Shown here in pieces: positions 53,493-55,636 of a stretch of 55,636 bases of DNA (position 1 is the first letter of the stretch; the number at the start of each line of letters is the position of its first letter). The notes under the pieces are model-generated. The model was not told the DNA's origin and ran no database searches. It was given only the letters and a program-made list of their open reading frames with translations. A program made the translations under genes and the position numbers. This stretch comes from Candidatus Mediterraneibacter excrementigallinarum (lineage in GTDB: Bacteria > Bacillota > Clostridia > Lachnospirales > Lachnospiraceae). The stretch is taken from the NCBI GenBank assembly GCA_019120075.1, contig DWVT01000201.1:1-55636 (forward strand). The letters run 5' to 3'.

Positions 53493-55001
53493 CTACTCTT
53501 TGATCACACGCCCGTATTCATCCTGACGCTTTCCTGTATCTTTCAGCTTGCCATAGCGGGAATAGCTGCTGTAACGGCCGTATCTGCCGTATCTGCTATA
53601 TCCATAACCATAGCCATACCCATAGCCATAGCGGCCTCCTTTATGGCTTGTATCTCCATTAAATACATAACCGAGTATTTCTACATCCCTGGACGTCAGA
53701 GCTTCGATGCCGTTTCGGATCTTGCTCAGTTTCGTGTAATCGCTGCGTACCACGTACAGTGCAGAGTCTACATATTTTGCCAGAAGTGAGGCATCCGCCA
53801 GCAGCTCCGCCGGCGCAGTATCCAGGATCACATAATCTGCCCTTTTCCTCATAGCGTTCAAAATATTTTCCATTCGCTTTGAACCCAGCAGAGAGGCGTC
53901 CTCCGCATTTGGTTTCCCTCCGTAAAGGATCAGCATGTCCGTATCCGGAATATCCGCCACACACAGCGACTGGGTCAGCGTCACTTTGTCTCTCAGCACC
54001 GCTCCGATCCCCGGATGTTTCTTCGTCTCATTCATGATCCCCGCAACAGAAGGATTCCTCGTGTCAAAGTCAGCAAGGATGACCGATTTTCCCTGTTTTG
54101 CTATAGCAAGGGCAAGATTCACCGCTACTGTCGTCTTTCCCTCCCCGGGAATGGAACTGGTCACCATAATCACAGTCCCCTCTTCCCTGTCCGATTCCCG
54201 CATCACACGGATTCGAAGCCTGCGGATCGCCTCTTCATATGCAGGTGAGATACGCTCATTTAGGATGTTCAGATTGTTATACTCTGATTTCTTTCTCTTT
54301 TTCTGCTTTATGTAAGGCAGGCTTCCCAGATCCTTAATGTTGATCCGCCTATTCAGCTTTTCCTTTGAATGCACGGTCTGCTTCAGAAAAACATAGAGAC
54401 AGAGGATTACAGCATCAATCACAGCCCCCTGTACGAAGCCTCTCCGGTAGGATCCCCGGATCACAACCTCCTTCTGCGTATCCGAAGGAATTCCCGTCTC
54501 ATCGAGGATCTGAAGGCTTGTCTGGCCAAATATATACGCTGCCACCTCAGGATAATTTTCAATGACTGAAGTCAGTATATTGTATGCCATCTGCGGATCA
54601 TCTGAAGAAACTGAGATCGTCATCATGTTCATCCCTGACTCTGCCTGAACGCTGATACTTCCCGGAACATAATCCAGCCCCAGATCATCCGCTATCACAT
54701 CACGCAGCACACCGCTGGTCAGCACATACGGAAAGACCTCCGCCATCTCCTGGGCAGACTCGATATTACTGTAAGAGCCTCCTGGCACTGTCACAGATAC
54801 AGTTGCAGAAGCGACATACTGAGGCGTATAGGAAACCGAAGTTGCAAAGTAGGACCTCACAGTACACACTACAAGCACAATCAGCATAATAGGCCAGAGT
54901 TTTCTCAGCGCATTTAAAAAGTCCGCCACAAGATTCATGATATCAATTTTTTCTATTGCATCCGTCTTTTCGTTTTCTGTTACTTCTCTGTTCTCACTCA
55001 T
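53493..55001 (-). CDS. Wzz-like chain-length protein fused to BY-kinase domain, Tyr-rich tail
   Basis: A 502-residue protein. Residues 1-230 form a Wzz/CpsC-like membrane part: helix near 35-55, extracellular domain, second helix near 190-210. Residues 250-450 form a CpsD-like tyrosine autokinase domain with Walker A SSIPGEGKTT, Walker A' ILADFDTRNPS and Walker B YVILDTAP. The tail (about 457-484) is an extraordinary run of GY/RYG/SRY units with 11 tyrosines, the usual autophosphorylation cluster, encoded by a hexanucleotide-like repeat at about 53591-53640. Most Firmicutes split these domains into two proteins. It overlaps the upstream kinase gene by an ATGA junction. It should control polymer length and export. 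Confidence 0.9.
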   Translation of the reverse strand: MSENREVTENEKTDAIEKIDIMNLVADFLNALRKLWPIMLIVLVVCTVRSYFATSVSYTPQYVASATVSVTVPGGSYSNIESAQEMAEVFPYVLTSGVLRDVIADDLGLDYVPGSISVQAESGMNMMTISVSSDDPQMAYNILTSVIENYPEVAAYIFGQTSLQILDETGIPSDTQKEVVIRGSYRRGFVQGAVIDAVILCLYVFLKQTVHSKEKLNRRINIKDLGSLPYIKQKKRKKSEYNNLNILNERISPAYEEAIRRLRIRVMRESDREEGTVIMVTSSIPGEGKTTVAVNLALAIAKQGKSVILADFDTRNPSVAGIMNETKKHPGIGAVLRDKVTLTQSLCVADIPDTDMLILYGGKPNAEDASLLGSKRMENILNAMRKRADYVILDTAPAELLADASLLAKYVDSALYVVRSDYTKLSKIRNGIEALTSRDVEILGYVFNGDTSHKGGRYGYGYGYGYGYSRYGRYGRYSSYSRYGKLKDTGKRQDEYGRVIKE

Positions 55002-55636
55002 TTTTTACTTTCCTTACGCTTCTTACCATAGTTGCCATAGTCCCCGTATCTGCTGCTGTATCTTCCCACAGTAGCTCCCGCCAATCTTCCAAAGGACTGT
55101 ACGCTGTTCAGCACCACTCCCATGATCCTTGTCTCCTGAGCCCGGAATTTGTCCAGCATCGTATTAATATCTTCCGCTTCTATAAAATTCTGGCGTTCCA
55201 CAAAAAGCACCGCGTCTGAATTCTGTCCCCACAACTCCGCGTCGCCCAGAACACCTGTCGGAGGAGTATCTATGATAATATAATCCACCGACTCTTTACA
55301 GCGTTTCAGGAATTTTCCGGTCCTGTCTCCCTGGAGAATATCCGTAGAAGAGGAATAACAGTTCCGCCCGCCGATCACAGACAGTTTGGGGACCTTCGTT
55401 CTCATAAGGAGATCAGCATCTTTCTGTTCCTTCTTCAGAAACTCTCCCAGTTCATTTTCTTCCTTGGGGTGGAGTCCGAAGATCAGGAACTGTGACGGAC
55501 GCCTCAAGTCCCCGTCGATCAGAAGCACCTTGTTGTCTTTCTCCGCAAGGCTGATCGCCAGGTTCGCTGCTACTGTGGACTTTCCTTCATTTTCCGAGAC
55601 ACTGGTCACAGTCAGGATCTTCCACCTTTCCTTCTC
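54998..55636 (-). CDS. tyrosine-protein kinase (CpsD/EpsB type), partial at window edge
   Basis: The C-terminal 212 residues of a BY-kinase; the gene runs off the right edge. Walker A is SVSENEGKST, Walker A' VLLIDGDLRRPSQ, Walker B YIIIDTPPTG, all of the standard kinase type. The tail is tyrosine-rich (GRYSSRYGDYGNYG), again for autophosphorylation. It is a second, better-conserved kinase beside the fused one encoded immediately downstream; it may itself be fused to a Wzz domain outside the window. Confidence 0.92.
   Translation of the reverse strand, partial: EKERWKILTVTSVSENEGKSTVAANLAISLAEKDNKVLLIDGDLRRPSQFLIFGLHPKEENELGEFLKKEQKDADLLMRTKVPKLSVIGGRNCYSSSTDILQGDRTGKFLKRCKESVDYIIIDTPPTGVLGDAELWGQNSDAVLFVERQNFIEAEDINTMLDKFRAQETRIMGVVLNSVQSFGRLAGATVGRYSSRYGDYGNYGKKRKESKK

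Overview
The window looks like chromosomal DNA of a gut-type anaerobic Firmicute, most likely a Lachnospiraceae (Clostridium cluster XIVa) relative. This is inferred from protein style, clean AGGAGG ribosome sites, oxygen-sensitive enzymes (Ech-type [NiFe] hydrogenase, radical-SAM sulfatase maturase), a UVR-domain ClpC/McsA pair and a YesM/AraC-type two-component system beside an Lpl-type sugar ABC transporter. No rRNA, tRNA, CRISPR array, integrase or intact insertion sequence was seen.

Layout. 0.2-3.9 kb: a GH3 glycosidase and a GPH-type sugar symporter that seems to lack its first membrane helix. 4.0-9.3 kb (minus): a complete six-gene echABCDEF energy-converting hydrogenase operon, whose ferredoxin subunit carries four rather than two [4Fe-4S] motifs. 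9.5-15.4 kb (plus): divergent, tightly overlapping hypA-B-F-C-D-E maturation operon. There is no maturation endopeptidase gene, which fits the large subunit ending directly at its C-terminal nickel motif. 15.4-17.1 kb: two ~145-bp direct repeats rich in palindromes, a PD-(D/E)XK (Rpn-like) nuclease gene and further hairpins. 17.1-18.5 kb: a GH1 6-phospho-glycosidase broken by a 4-bp tandem duplication. 18.75-22.2 kb: a cysteine-rich MarR regulator and a mcsA-like/clpC operon without ctsR or mcsB; similar palindromes sit on the core promoters of marR and of the clp operon.

22.4-34.7 kb is a sulfated-glycan foraging locus: sulfatase, three-gene ABC importer, response regulator and sensor kinase, GH29 alpha-L-fucosidase, anaerobic sulfatase maturase (anSME), and a BrnQ branched-chain amino-acid carrier immediately upstream of anSME. 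The maturase would convert the Cys of the sulfatase CSPAR motif to formylglycine, so the parts form a working set for desulfating and defucosylating a mucin-like glycan and importing the product.

34.9-55.6 kb (all minus) is an exopolysaccharide/capsule cluster that runs off the right edge: two BY-kinase-type ATPases (one fused to a Wzz-like domain with a Tyr/Gly-rich tail), an LCP ligase, a terminator, a promoter and leader with an intrinsic-terminator hairpin, the priming sugar transferase, an EpsG-like polymerase, about ten glycosyltransferases, a pyruvyl transferase, two hexapeptide acyltransferases and a flippase. The last glycosyltransferase is frameshifted at a homopolymer. From about 35 to 50 kb the DNA is visibly more AT-rich than the flanks, suggesting horizontal replacement of the strain-specific centre of the locus.
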